Shown: positions 27,660 to 36,540, counted from the first letter of the stretch. The stretch is 64,000 nt of DNA from Sphingomonas bacterium (GCA_030149245.1 JASBRX010000011.1:62001-126000); one strand, 5' to 3'. Notes: a model not told the origin generated them from the letters alone. Numbers and translations are program-made.

Positions 27660-28451
27660 CTAAGCGGCGGGTCTGGCAGCCTCGATCGTGCAGCTCACCC
27701 GCATGGTGCCGAATGTGGCAGTAACCTGTGCCTGTAGCGAGACTTCATGGACGCCGGTAACGGCACCCGACGAAATCCACTGCCCCGGGCGCAGCGCGAT
27801 CCCGCGCGCCGCCATCGTTTCAAACAGGAAACGCGCTGCGCCGACCGGGCCGTCGAGCATCGTGCGCGCGGTCGCGGCGCCGATCTCGATCCCGTCGATG
27901 CTCAGCGTCACCGGCCAGTCGAGAAAGCCCGAATTGCGCCAGTCCGGAATCGCGTCGCCAACCACCAGCCCGTGATTGTTGCCGAAGTCCGAAATCGTCA
28001 CCAGCGGCCCATGCGCGTTGATCCCCGGGAAGGGCGAGCTGGCAATTTCCAGCCCGACATGGACCGCGTCGATCAGGTCGGCGGCCTCATCCAGCGTGTA
28101 GCTGGTCTTGGCGGGATCGGGCGCGGTGCCGATGCGCAGCAGAAACTCGGCTTCGGCCGCGCCGAACCCGTCGCCGAAGATCGGCATCGCCGGGACCGGC
28201 TCATTGCTGCGCACAAAGGGTGCGAAGATCGGACCGGCCAGACGGTTGGTACCGAGCTGTCCGTCGAGCGGCGGATTGATCCGGCCAACCTTCCATCCCG
28301 CGACATCGTCACCGGCCAGCGCCAGCGCGCGATCCTGGATCGCATAAGCGTCGGCCAGCGTTGTCGGCGCAGTGCCGGGATATTCGGGCAGCCCGCGGGC
28401 ATCGCGGCGTGCGGCGACGAAAGCCTCCGCAATGATATCCAGGTCGCTCAT
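27660..28451 (-). CDS. 2-keto-4-pentenoate hydratase / FAH-superfamily protein
   Basis: About 263 residues. The start at 28451 (MSDLDIIAEAF) follows GAGGGGTGG; the longer in-frame start at 28508 would run into an operator. The fold is that of the MhpD-type hydratases: GWKVGRINPP near the N-terminus, metal-binding acidic residues in GAAEAEFLLRIG, and a C-terminal WISSGAVTGVHEV. Relatives hydrate 2-keto-4-pentenoates from meta-cleavage or act on 2-keto-3-deoxy acids. Here it is the first gene of an operon with a hexuronate-type transporter, controlled by LacI sites next to kdu genes, so a substrate from uronate breakdown is more likely than an aromatic one. The reaction is not established. Confidence 0.82.
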   Translation of the reverse strand: MSDLDIIAEAFVAARRDARGLPEYPGTAPTTLADAYAIQDRALALAGDDVAGWKVGRINPPLDGQLGTNRLAGPIFAPFVRSNEPVPAMPIFGDGFGAAEAEFLLRIGTAPDPAKTSYTLDEAADLIDAVHVGLEIASSPFPGINAHGPLVTISDFGNNHGLVVGDAIPDWRNSGFLDWPVTLSIDGIEIGAATARTMLDGPVGAARFLFETMAARGIALRPGQWISSGAVTGVHEVSLQAQVTATFGTMRVSCTIEAARPAA

Positions 28452-28487
28452 CCACCCCTCACGTCTGTTCTTGGCCGCATCGCTAAT

Positions 28488-28521
28488 GGAAACCGGTGTC
28501 ACTGGCAAGACACCGGTTGCA
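28488..28521. promoter_or_regulatory. Paired LacI operators between the hydratase operon and lacI-type gene
   Basis: AACCGGTGTC (28491-28500) and GACACCGGTT (28509-28518) form a perfect ten-base inverted repeat with an eight-base centre; each arm is itself an ACCGGT-centred site. Site centres are 20 bases apart, about two helical turns, so two dimers could bind side by side. Location between divergent genes suits control of the hydratase-transporter operon and autoregulation of the regulator. Confidence 0.7.
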
Positions 28522-28638
28522 TCGATTGCGATTTTGCCGGGCCGGGCGTCAACCGGGGATATGCAGCACGGGCGCCATCGTCATCCGGCCGGGCCCGCAC
28601 CGATTGGCTAGCATCCGGTTGCGCGCTATGCACGGGCC

Positions 28639-29664
28639 ATGAAGAAGACTGCTCAGGCGACTATCAACGATGTCGCACGGCTCGCCGGCGTTTCCAAAAA
28701 GACCGTCAGCCGCGTCATCAACCGCTCTCCCCTGCTCAACGAGGAAACGCGCGAGCGGGTCGAGAAGGTGATCGCCGATATCGGCTATGTCCCCAACCCT
28801 CAGGCACGCGCGCTGGCGCTGCGCCGCAATTTCCTGATCGGGCTGATCCACGACAACCCCAATCCGCATATGGTGCTGAATGTGCAGCATGGCTTGCTCG
28901 AAGTGTTGCGCGATACCGAGTTTGAGCTGATCGTCCACCCGGTCGATCGCGGGTCGCCGACGATGCTCGACGATATCCGCCGCTTCCTCGAACGTCAGCG
29001 GCCCTATGGCGTGATGCTGCTCCCCCCGATCAGCGAGAATGATTCGCTCGCTGAATTGTGCAGCGAAATCGGCACGCGCTACGTGCGCATGGGCTCTGCT
29101 GCATTCGACGACCCGCAGCATATGGTCGCGTCGAACGACCGCGAGGTTGTGCGCGGCGCGGTCGGGCATCTGTTTGAGATGGGCCATCGCCGCATCGGCC
29201 TTGTCCTCGGTCCGCACGGCTTCCGCTCGGCGTTCGAACGCAGCCAGGGTTATGAGGCGGCATTCGACGATGCCGATTTGCCGATCCAGCGCACGCTGAT
29301 CGCGCAGGGCGACTATACGTTCGAATCGGGGATGCGCGCGGCCGAGCGGCTGCTCGACCTGTCGCCCCGCCCGACAGCGGTGTTCTGCTCCAACGATGCG
29401 ATGGCGGCCGGCGTGCTGCACACCGCCCGGCAGCGCGGGCTCGACGTGCCGCGCGACCTGTCGATCGTCGGCTTCGACGACACGACCATCGCGTCCTATC
29501 TGTGGCCGCCGCTCACCACCGTGCGCTGGCCGATCGCGACAATGGCGCGCGCTGCGGGCCTCAAGCTGATCGGAAATGCCGAGGATGAGGATGAGGAGGC
29601 CGCCGAATCGTTGTTCGTCTCGACCCTGATCCGCCGGGCATCGGTCGCGCCACCGGCAGAGTGA
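28639..29664 (+). CDS. LacI family transcriptional regulator of the uronate regulon
   Basis: 341 residues. The N-terminal helix-turn-helix is TINDVARLAGVSKKTVSRVIN (about 8-28) with the hinge segment PNPQARALA near 52-60 that inserts at the central CG of LacI operators. The remainder is a periplasmic-binding-protein-like ligand domain with AVFCSNDAMAAGVL and LSIVGFDDTTIASYLWPPLTTV, both family hallmarks. Six copies of the palindrome TGA-n-ACCGGT-n-TCA, a canonical CG-centred LacI site, lie within 16 kb upstream of four sugar-acid units, so it most likely represses pectin/uronate genes until an intermediate such as 2-keto-3-deoxygluconate binds. The effector is inferred. Confidence 0.9.
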   Translation: MKKTAQATINDVARLAGVSKKTVSRVINRSPLLNEETRERVEKVIADIGYVPNPQARALALRRNFLIGLIHDNPNPHMVLNVQHGLLEVLRDTEFELIVHPVDRGSPTMLDDIRRFLERQRPYGVMLLPPISENDSLAELCSEIGTRYVRMGSAAFDDPQHMVASNDREVVRGAVGHLFEMGHRRIGLVLGPHGFRSAFERSQGYEAAFDDADLPIQRTLIAQGDYTFESGMRAAERLLDLSPRPTAVFCSNDAMAAGVLHTARQRGLDVPRDLSIVGFDDTTIASYLWPPLTTVRWPIATMARAAGLKLIGNAEDEDEEAAESLFVSTLIRRASVAPPAE

Positions 29665-29710
29665 ACGATAACCCATGCGCGAAGTTGCAACACAACTTGC
29701 ATCATAATCT

Positions 29711-29724
29711 GACACCGGTTACCT
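29711..29724. promoter_or_regulatory. LacI-type operator before the rpiB-like/kduI/kduD operon
   Basis: TGACACCGGTTACC: the left half matches the consensus half-site exactly and the ACCGGT core is intact; the right half is degenerate. It lies 88 bases before the ATG of the RpiB-family gene, inside the 147-base gap after the lacI-type gene. Confidence 0.65.
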
Positions 29725-29811
29725 AGAAGGCGTATCCGTTATCGCTTATGGCGCGCGTGACCCGGCGCTTTCCCGCCGCCCCGCCGTCCAATTTTGGAGA
29801 GGAATCGACCC

Positions 29812-30465
29812 ATGAAGATCGCGCTGATCACCGAGAACAGCCAAGCCGCCAAGAACGGCATCATCCACGACGCACTGACCGCCGTCGCCGAGCCGCTGGG
29901 GCATCAGGTGTTCAACTATGGCATGTATTCGGCCGAGGACAGCGCGTCGCTGACCTATGTCATGAACGGGCTGCTCGCCGGCATCCTGCTCAATTCCAAG
30001 GCGGCGGATTTCGTGGTCACTGGGTGCGGCACCGGCATGGGTTCGATGCTCGCGTGCAACGCGATGCCGGGCGTGTTCTGCGGCTTGGTGATCGACCCGA
30101 CCGACGCCTTCCTGTTCGGCCAGATCAACGACGGCAACGCGATCTCGATGCCCTATGCCAAGGGTTTTGGCTGGGCCGCCGAGCTCAACCTGCAGGACGT
30201 GTACCGCAAGCTGTTCGACGGCGAGCGTGGCCTGGGCTACCCCAAGGAGCGCGCCGAGATCATGCGCAAGAATCGCGGCATCCTCGCCGACCTCAAGGCG
30301 ACAACCTGCCACGACATGCTGACCGTGCTCAAGAACGTCGACCAGGATCTGCTGCGCGCCGCGATCGCGGGTGAGAAGTTCGCCGAGCTGTTCTACCCGA
30401 ACTGCCAGGACGCGGCGATCGCCGACTATCTCAAGAGCGTGAGCGCGCAGCCCGCGCTCGCCTGA
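29812..30465 (+). CDS. RpiB/LacA/LacB-family sugar isomerase (DhuI-like candidate)
   Basis: 217 residues. The ATG at 29812 follows GGAGAGGAATCGACCC. The RpiB fold is recognised by [17 protein letters not shown], the family loop with its catalytic cysteine region, and by [19 protein letters not shown]. It lacks a feature that would restrict it to ribose-5-phosphate. The family includes an enzyme, described from streptococci as DhuI, that isomerises 4-deoxy-L-threo-5-hexosulose uronate, the same step as KduI. The next gene here, 31 bases on, is kduI, so this protein may be an alternative or partner isomerase in the unsaturated uronate pathway. That assignment is inference from context. Confidence 0.82.
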   Translation: MKIALITENSQAAKNGIIHDALTAVAEPLGHQVFNYGMYSAEDSASLTYVMNGLLAGILLNSKAADFVVTGCGTGMGSMLACNAMPGVFCGLVIDPTDAFLFGQINDGNAISMPYAKGFGWAAELNLQDVYRKLFDGERGLGYPKERAEIMRKNRGILADLKATTCHDMLTVLKNVDQDLLRAAIAGEKFAELFYPNCQDAAIADYLKSVSAQPALA

Positions 30466-30496
30466 TCGCACCCGCCCCGCGCTGAACGGAGAGTCC

Positions 30497-31339
30497 ATGT
30501 TCGACCGCACCTATTATGCCACGCATCCCGACATGATGGAGTGCGTGTCGAACGATGAGCTGCGCGACCGCTATCTGATCACGGATCTGTTCCGTGAGGG
30601 CGAATGCGTGCTCAACTACACCCATGCCGATCGCATGGTGATCGGCGGGGTGCTGGTCGGGTCGGGCGCGGTCAAGCTGCCCGACCAGACCGAGCCGCCC
30701 TCGGCAGCGGGCCACCCGTTCCTCGAGCGGCGCGAGCTGGGGATCGTCAATGTCGGCAGCGTCACGGGCACCGTCACCGTCGATGGACAGGCGTTCACGC
30801 TGGGCAACAAGGATTGCCTGTACGTGACGATGGGCGCGGCGGACGTGCAATTCTCCGGCACCGGCGCGCGCTTCTACCTCGTCTCCTGCCCCGCGCATCA
30901 GGCGTTCGCGACGCGCCAGCTCGGCATTGCCGACGCCAACCGGCTCGACCGCGGCAGCCTCGCCGAATCCAATGAACGCTCGATCTATCAGCTGGTGATC
31001 CCCGGCGTGTGCGACAGCGCGCAGCTGGTGATGGGCCTGACCGTGCTCAAGGAAGGCAGCGTGTGGAACACCATGCCGCCGCACATCCATGAGCGCCGCA
31101 GCGAGATCTATTTCTACTTCGAGCTCGACAATGCCGACACCGACCGCGTGATGCATTTCATGGGCGAGGGCGAGGCGACCCGCCACATCGTGATGCAGAA
31201 TGAGGAAGCGGTGATCTCGCCGCCCTGGTCGATCCATATGGGCGCGGGGACCAAGTCCTACGCCTTCATCTGGGCGATGGCGGGCGAGAATCAGGACTAT
31301 ACCGACATGAACGTGCTGGACATCTGCCAGCTGGCGTAA
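30497..31339 (+). CDS. kduI: 5-keto-4-deoxyuronate isomerase (4-deoxy-L-threo-5-hexosulose-uronate ketol-isomerase)
   Basis: 280 residues, matching the usual length. It isomerises 5-keto-4-deoxyuronate, the open-chain product of pectate-lyase unsaturated ends, to 3-deoxy-D-glycero-2,5-hexodiulosonate. The cupin zinc site is intact: H196, H198 and E203 in [15 protein letters not shown], with the fourth ligand in [11 protein letters not shown] near 245. The ribosome site is GGAGAGTCC before 30497. It lies between the RpiB-family gene and kduD in one operon, downstream of a LacI-type operator. Cytoplasmic. Confidence 0.96.
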   Translation: MFDRTYYATHPDMMECVSNDELRDRYLITDLFREGECVLNYTHADRMVIGGVLVGSGAVKLPDQTEPPSAAGHPFLERRELGIVNVGSVTGTVTVDGQAFTLGNKDCLYVTMGAADVQFSGTGARFYLVSCPAHQAFATRQLGIADANRLDRGSLAESNERSIYQLVIPGVCDSAQLVMGLTVLKEGSVWNTMPPHIHERRSEIYFYFELDNADTDRVMHFMGEGEATRHIVMQNEEAVISPPWSIHMGAGTKSYAFIWAMAGENQDYTDMNVLDICQLA

Positions 31340-31360
31340 CGCCAAAGAACGAGGTTACCC

Positions 31361-32113
31361 ATGAATCCTTTCGATCTCACCGGCCGCGTCGCGGTCGTCA
31401 CCGGCGCGAACACCGGTATCGGCCAGGGCATCGCGCTCGCGCTGGCACAGGCCGGCGCAGATATCGCCGCAGTCGGCCGCTCCGCCGCGACCGAAACGGT
31501 GGAAAAGGTCTGCGCGCTCGGCCGCAAGGCCGAGATCATCAGTGCCGACCTGTCGTCGATCGAGCCTGTGGGCCGAATTGTGGACGAAACTGTGGAAAAG
31601 CTCGGCGGCTTGCACATCCTCGTCAACAATGCCGGCATCATCCGCCGCAACGACGCGGTCGACTTTACCGAAGAAGACTGGGACGCGGTGATGGACACCA
31701 ATCTGAAGTCGGTGTTCTTCCTGTGCCAGGCGGCGGCGCGGCACATGATCCCCAATGGCGGGGGCAAGATCATCAACATCGCATCGATGCTGACGTTCCA
31801 GGGCGGCATCCGCGTGCCGAGCTATACCGCGTCGAAGAGCGGCGTGGGCGGGCTGACCAAGCTGCTGGCCAACGAATGGGCGAGCAAGGGCATCACCGTC
31901 AACGCGATCGCGCCGGGTTACATCGCGACCAACAATACCGACGCGCTGCAAAAGGACGAGACGCGCAACCGCCAGATCATGGAGCGCATTCCGGCGGGGC
32001 GCTGGGGCCAGCCGTCCGACCTGGGCGGCGCGGCGGTGTTCCTCGCTTCGTCCGCGTCGGACTATGTGCAAGGGCACATCCTCGCCGTCGACGGCGGCTG
32101 GCTGGCGCGATAG
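31361..32113 (+). CDS. kduD: 2-dehydro-3-deoxy-D-gluconate 5-dehydrogenase
   Basis: 250-residue short-chain dehydrogenase. NAD-binding motif TGANTGIG (14-21), structural NNAG (89-92), catalytic S142, Y155 and K159 (YTASK), and the C-terminal YVQGHILAVDGGW. It reduces 3-deoxy-D-glycero-2,5-hexodiulosonate from KduI to 2-keto-3-deoxygluconate. The gene is 21 bases after kduI with a GAGG ribosome site. Context makes KduD much more likely than gluconate 5-dehydrogenase. A repeat-type hairpin separates it from kdgK. Confidence 0.93.
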   Translation: MNPFDLTGRVAVVTGANTGIGQGIALALAQAGADIAAVGRSAATETVEKVCALGRKAEIISADLSSIEPVGRIVDETVEKLGGLHILVNNAGIIRRNDAVDFTEEDWDAVMDTNLKSVFFLCQAAARHMIPNGGGKIINIASMLTFQGGIRVPSYTASKSGVGGLTKLLANEWASKGITVNAIAPGYIATNNTDALQKDETRNRQIMERIPAGRWGQPSDLGGAAVFLASSASDYVQGHILAVDGGWLAR

Positions 32114-32121
32114 AGTCCCGC

Positions 32122-32212
32122 GTCCGCTCGCCCTGAGCTTGTCGAAGGGCCGCTCTTCTCCCTAAAGCGCCCAAGGTAAGAACAGGGCTTCGACAAGCTC
32201 AGCCTGAGCGGA
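32122..32212. repeat. Extragenic palindrome between kduD and kdgK
   Basis: Arms at 32122-32150 and 32184-32212 are inverted copies over 29 bases with two short mismatched blocks; the shared core is CTGAGCTTGTCGAAG. This core (TTCGACAAGCTCAG) is a widely dispersed extragenic repeat in sphingomonads and other GC-rich bacteria. The 33-base loop would leave a long mRNA hairpin, and its right arm ends in GCGGAG, which serves as the ribosome site of kdgK. Confidence 0.75.
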
Positions 32213-32221
32213 GTGTGTGCA

Positions 32222-33235
32222 TTGACTAACGGCCGTATCGTCTGTTTCGGGGAGTTGCTGCTCCGCCTGACCGCTCCGGGGCGCGAACTGCTGATGCAGA
32301 CGGGCAGCCTCGACGTGCATGTTGGCGGGGCGGAGGCCAATGTCGGGATCGGCCTCGCCAATCTGGGCCATGAAGTGTCGATGGCCAGCGCGGTGCCCGA
32401 CAATCCGCTGGGTCAGGCGGCAATCCGCTTCGTGCGCGGACAGGGCGTAGACACGCGCAATGTCCAGCTGCGCGACGGGCGCATGGGGCTGTATTTCCTG
32501 TCGGTCGGCGCTGGCCTGCGCGCATCGGACATCGTCTATGACCGTGCGGCGTCGAGCTTCGCGACCGCGCCGGCCGATGCGTTCGATTGGCGCAGCATCC
32601 TCGACGGGGCGGCGATGCTGCATCTGTCGGGCATTACCCCGGCGCTCGGCCCGGCGACGGCCGCTGCAGCAATTGCCGCAGCCAAGACCGCCAAGGAGAT
32701 GGGCGTCGCGATCAGCTTCGACGGCAATTATCGCGCGCGCCTGTGGGAAAGCTGGGACAGCAATCCGCGCGCCGTGCTGACCGAACTGGTGAGCCTCGCC
32801 GACACGATGTTCGGCAATCATCGCGACGTCTCGCTGCTGCTCGGCAAGAGCTTCTCGGGCGACGGCGCGGACCGCCGCCGCGAGGCCGCCGAGGCCGCCT
32901 TCGCCGCCTTCCCCAACCTTCAGCGCATCGCCTCGACCGCGCGTCACGTCGACGACGCCGACCGCCACCGCATCGCCGCGCGCGTCGATACGCGCGAACG
33001 CGGCTACCAGACCGATGAGGTCGTGGTCGCGGGCATCGTCGATCGCATTGGCGGCGGCGACGCCTTTGCTGCGGGCATCCTCCACGGCGTGCTGTCGGGA
33101 CAGGATCTGGAGGCGACCGTCGCTTCGGGCCTCGCGCTGGCGTGCCTGAAGCACTCGCTGCCGGGCGATGCCAGCCTGTTCGGGCAGGCGGACATCGACG
33201 CATTTCTCGAGGGCGGACTGGACGTGCGTCGGTGA
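32222..33235 (+). CDS. kdgK: 2-keto-3-deoxygluconate kinase
   Basis: PfkB-family sugar kinase of about 337 residues. N-terminal GRIVCFGELLLRL and the GGAEANVGIGLANLG sugar-binding segment, and C-terminal DRIGGGDAFAAGIL with the catalytic aspartate, are all present. It makes 2-keto-3-deoxy-6-phosphogluconate, where the pectin arm (KduD) and the glucuronate arm (ManD) meet. The start is probably TTG at 32222, eight bases after GCGGAG; a GTG at 32213 would overlap that site. The GTGA at its end couples it to the following carboxylesterase gene. Confidence 0.93.
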   Translation: MTNGRIVCFGELLLRLTAPGRELLMQTGSLDVHVGGAEANVGIGLANLGHEVSMASAVPDNPLGQAAIRFVRGQGVDTRNVQLRDGRMGLYFLSVGAGLRASDIVYDRAASSFATAPADAFDWRSILDGAAMLHLSGITPALGPATAAAAIAAAKTAKEMGVAISFDGNYRARLWESWDSNPRAVLTELVSLADTMFGNHRDVSLLLGKSFSGDGADRRREAAEAAFAAFPNLQRIASTARHVDDADRHRIAARVDTRERGYQTDEVVVAGIVDRIGGGDAFAAGILHGVLSGQDLEATVASGLALACLKHSLPGDASLFGQADIDAFLEGGLDVRR

Positions 33236-34779
33236 TCGCCCGGCGGACGCTGCTGGGCGCAGGCGCGGCGCTGACCGCCCTCCCCTCCGCCGCGTTTGCC
33301 AAGGGCGATCCGATCGCCACTGGCACCACCGGTCGCTGGCAGGGGAAGGCCGATGGCGCGACCCAGGCGTTCCTCGGCATCCGCTACGGTAACGACACCA
33401 GCGGCACGCGCTTCCGTGCCGCGACTGCACCTGCCCGCATCCGCGAGACGATCCGCGCCACCGCGTTCGCAGTAAACTGCCCGCAGCGCAGCAACCTGCC
33501 CAATCAGGCCGAGGACTGCCTGTTCCTCAACGTCTGGACCCCGCAAACCAGCCCGAACGCGCGCCGCCCGGTGATGGTCTATTTCCACGGCGGGGCTTAC
33601 TCCAACGGCACGGTGATCGAGCCGCAGGTATTCGGCGCAAAGCTCGCGGAACAGGGCGATGTCGTCGTCGTCACGGTCAACCACCGCCTCAACGCGCTCG
33701 GCTTTCTCTACCTCGCCCGGCTCGACCCGCGCTTTCCCGACAGCGGCAATTTGGGACAGCTCGACCTGATCCTCGCGCTGCAATGGGTGCGCGACAACAT
33801 TATCGGCTTTGGCGGCGACCCGAACCGGGTGATGGTTTTCGGTCAGTCCGGCGGCGGCGCCAAGATTGCCACGCTGATGGGCATGCCCGCAGCGAAGGGC
33901 CTGTTCCACAGCGCCGCGACGATGAGTGGTCAGCAGGTTACCGCCAGCGGCCCGCTCAACGCTACCGCGCGCGCCAAGGCCCTGCTCGCCAAGCTCGGCG
34001 CGACACCCACCGACCTAATCGACATGCCGGTTCAGCGGTTGATCGAGGGCCTTTCCGCCGAAGACCCGATCCTCGGCGGCGGCGTCTATATGGGCCCGGT
34101 GCTCGACATGAAGTGGCTGATCCGCCATCCCTTCTGGCCTGACGCCAACCCGATCGGCAACGGCATCCCGATGATCCTGGGCAATACGCGCGACGAGACC
34201 CGCGCGTTCACCGATCCGAAAAGCGAGCTCGTCCGCACGCTCGACTGGTCTAACCTCGCCGAACGCATCGCCCCACAATTGCGCATCGACGCGCACCCGG
34301 AATGGGTCGTCGCCGAATATCGCAAGCAATTCCCCGAATGGTCGGCGCAGGACATCTTCTACGCCAGCACCACCGCCGGGCGCAGCTGGCGCGGACAGGT
34401 GATCGAGGCGGAGGAACGGGCGAAAGCCGGCGTCCCCGCCTGGGTCTATCAGCTTGATTTCCAGTCCCCGATCGCGCCCGAGCGCGGCGCGGCACATACG
34501 CACGACATCCCAATGGTCTTCGGCACGATCGGCGCGGAGGGGACGGTGTCGGGGACCGGGCCAGGCGCGCAGGCCGTATCGGCGGCGATGCAGCGCGCCT
34601 TCGTCAATCTCGCCGCCACCGGCAATCCCAATGGCAGGGGCGTGCCGGAGTGGCCAAAGCACACGCTGCCCGGCCGCCAGACGATGATCTTCGACGTGAC
34701 CAGCCACGTCGAGAACGACCCGCGCAAATGGCAGCGCGAGCTGTTCGCCCGCATCCCCTATATTCAGCCCGGAACCTGA
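33232..34779 (+). CDS. Exported type-B carboxylesterase
   Basis: About 515 residues from the GTG at 33232, which overlaps the kdgK stop (GTGA) and starts a Tat-like signal (ARRTLLGAGAALTALPSAAFA). Alpha/beta-hydrolase of the para-nitrobenzyl-esterase family: EDCLFLNVWTP, oxyanion HGGAYSNG, nucleophile elbow FGQSGGG instead of the common GESAG, and a histidine in AAHTHDIPMVF near the C-terminus. Position at the end of the kdu operon suggests removal of acyl or methyl groups from plant polysaccharide fragments, but the substrate is not known. Its end overlaps the convergent TetR gene by 16 bases. Confidence 0.87.
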   Translation: MIARRTLLGAGAALTALPSAAFAKGDPIATGTTGRWQGKADGATQAFLGIRYGNDTSGTRFRAATAPARIRETIRATAFAVNCPQRSNLPNQAEDCLFLNVWTPQTSPNARRPVMVYFHGGAYSNGTVIEPQVFGAKLAEQGDVVVVTVNHRLNALGFLYLARLDPRFPDSGNLGQLDLILALQWVRDNIIGFGGDPNRVMVFGQSGGGAKIATLMGMPAAKGLFHSAATMSGQQVTASGPLNATARAKALLAKLGATPTDLIDMPVQRLIEGLSAEDPILGGGVYMGPVLDMKWLIRHPFWPDANPIGNGIPMILGNTRDETRAFTDPKSELVRTLDWSNLAERIAPQLRIDAHPEWVVAEYRKQFPEWSAQDIFYASTTAGRSWRGQVIEAEERAKAGVPAWVYQLDFQSPIAPERGAAHTHDIPMVFGTIGAEGTVSGTGPGAQAVSAAMQRAFVNLAATGNPNGRGVPEWPKHTLPGRQTMIFDVTSHVENDPRKWQRELFARIPYIQPGT

Positions 34780-35348
34780 TCCGCCAGCACCGGCGCGAGC
34801 ACCAGCCGGTCGAGGATCGCCGCAACGTCGTCCGCCGCCATCTCCGGCGCACGGTCGAGCCACCAGGTCAGGATCGTCAGCGCCGCGCCAACCAGATGTG
34901 TCACCGCCAGCTCGCGCGGCAGCCCTTCCGGCGTCTCGGCCGGGCTCGCCAGCGCCTGCGCGATCGCACGCTGCGTCACCATCTGCCGCATCGGATCGCC
35001 CGCACCGGTCAGCAGCGCATGGCACAAGGTGCGGCGCGACAGCACCTCGGCGGTCAGCGTGCGCACCAATGCCAGCCGGTCGCCCTGTTGCAACATCGGG
35101 ACGAGTTTGAGCAGCAGCTCCGCAATCACCCTATCGGCGACTTCGATCAACAGCGCCGACAGATCCGGATAATGGCGGAAGAAGGTGGCGTAGCCGACCT
35201 TCGCGCGATCGGTCAGCATCGCGACCGTAATCTCGCCGAACGGACGCTCCGCCACCAGCTCGACCAGCGCCGCGCCCAACGCCGCGCGCGAGCGGACGAC
35301 GCGCGCATCGCTTGAAACGCCGCCGCGCTTCGCTATCTTATGATCCAT
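34764..35348 (-). CDS. TetR family transcriptional regulator
   Basis: 194 residues. The N-terminal helix-turn-helix spans about 15-60: RAALGAALVELVAERPFGEITVAMLTDRAKVGYATFFRHYPD, with YATFFRHYP as the recognition helix and its flank. The C-terminal ligand-binding half is variable, as usual. It is divergent from a cytochrome P450 gene whose start lies 25 bases away, the standard layout for local control, so the P450 is its likely target. No obvious palindrome stands out in the short gap, so the operator may overlap the start codons. Confidence 0.88.
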   Translation of the reverse strand: MDHKIAKRGGVSSDARVVRSRAALGAALVELVAERPFGEITVAMLTDRAKVGYATFFRHYPDLSALLIEVADRVIAELLLKLVPMLQQGDRLALVRTLTAEVLSRRTLCHALLTGAGDPMRQMVTQRAIAQALASPAETPEGLPRELAVTHLVGAALTILTWWLDRAPEMAADDVAAILDRLVLAPVLADQVPG

Positions 35349-35373
35349 CGTGTATCACAACCCGGAGTGTGTC

Positions 35374-36540
35374 ATGTCCGCCCAGCCGCATCCTGCGAGC
35401 CCACCGGCCCGCTGCCCGATCGATCATGCGCGCGATGACCGCAAGTCCGCAAGCGCGGCGCGTGGCGGCCTGATCGACGCGCCGACGGTGTCCGGATATG
35501 AGGCAGTGCGCGCGGTGCTGCGCGACACCAATGGCCGCCAGGCGGGCTTCAAGGCCGAGGTGATCGGCAAATATCGCGGCAAGGCACGCCCCCCGATCCT
35601 GTTTCTGCATGGTGAGGCGCATCGCCGCCAGCGCAGCGGCACTGCGCGCTTCTTCACCCCGCGCGTGGTCGAGACGCGCTATCGCGAACTGATGGAGCGG
35701 ACCAGCGACGCGCTGATCGCGCGGCTGGTCAAGGATGGCGGCGGCGATCTGGATCGGCTCTCGCTCGACATGGCGGTCGCCGTCGCGGCGGAGATTGTCG
35801 GCCTGACCGAGAGCGATATGGACGGCATGAGCCGCCGCCTCGACTCGTTCTTCAGCACCGCCTTCCAGACCGGACGCGGCAAATTTGCCGAGATCATGAG
35901 CTTCCTGCTCGGCCAATGGCGGATGCGGCGTTTCTACGCCAAGGACGTGAAGCCAGCGATCGCCGCGCGCCGCGCCGCACCGCGCGACGACGTCATTTCG
36001 CACTTGCTGAGCGAGGGCTACAGCCCGCTCGACATCCTCACCGAGTGTTTCACCTATGGCGCGGCCGGCATGGTGACGACGCGCGAGTTCATCACCATGG
36101 CCGGCTGGCATCTGCTCGAACGGCCCGAACTGCGCGCGCAGTTCCTCGCCGCCGATGCCGATGGGCAGATCGCGATCCTTGAGGAGATCCTGCGGCTCGA
36201 ACCCGTGGTCGGCACACTCTACCGTCATGTCGAGGGCGGCACCGTCGCGCTCGATATCCGCGCAGCCAATGGCGATGCGGCGGCGGTCGGCACCTGCCCG
36301 CACGCGCTCGATCCGGAGCGCGAGCGCGCCCCGCGCGTCACCGGCCCGGGCCTGGCATTCGGCGACGGCGAGCATCGCTGCCCCGGCGCGGGCGTGGCGC
36401 TGCACGAATCGGCGGTGTTCCTCGACCGGCTGCTCCGCGTCCCGGGCCTTAGGCTCGAGCGCGCACCCAATGTCGGCTGGAACCCGCTGATCGCCGGTTA
36501 CGAGCTGCGCGGCTGCAACCTCGTCATCGATCCGGCCTAA
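35374..36540 (+). CDS. Cytochrome P450
   Basis: About 388 residues from ATG 35374, six bases after CCCGGAG. All main P450 landmarks are present: I-helix oxygen-binding stretch YGAAGMVTTREF, the ExxR motif in EEILRLEP, and the heme loop FGDGEHRCPGAG with the cysteine thiolate. It is soluble, without a membrane anchor. No ferredoxin or reductase gene adjoins it. The gene sits between two pectin-utilisation units and is paired with a divergent TetR regulator; its stop overlaps the convergent PL10 lyase by four bases. Substrate unknown. Confidence 0.92.
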   Translation: MSAQPHPASPPARCPIDHARDDRKSASAARGGLIDAPTVSGYEAVRAVLRDTNGRQAGFKAEVIGKYRGKARPPILFLHGEAHRRQRSGTARFFTPRVVETRYRELMERTSDALIARLVKDGGGDLDRLSLDMAVAVAAEIVGLTESDMDGMSRRLDSFFSTAFQTGRGKFAEIMSFLLGQWRMRRFYAKDVKPAIAARRAAPRDDVISHLLSEGYSPLDILTECFTYGAAGMVTTREFITMAGWHLLERPELRAQFLAADADGQIAILEEILRLEPVVGTLYRHVEGGTVALDIRAANGDAAAVGTCPHALDPERERAPRVTGPGLAFGDGEHRCPGAGVALHESAVFLDRLLRVPGLRLERAPNVGWNPLIAGYELRGCNLVIDPA

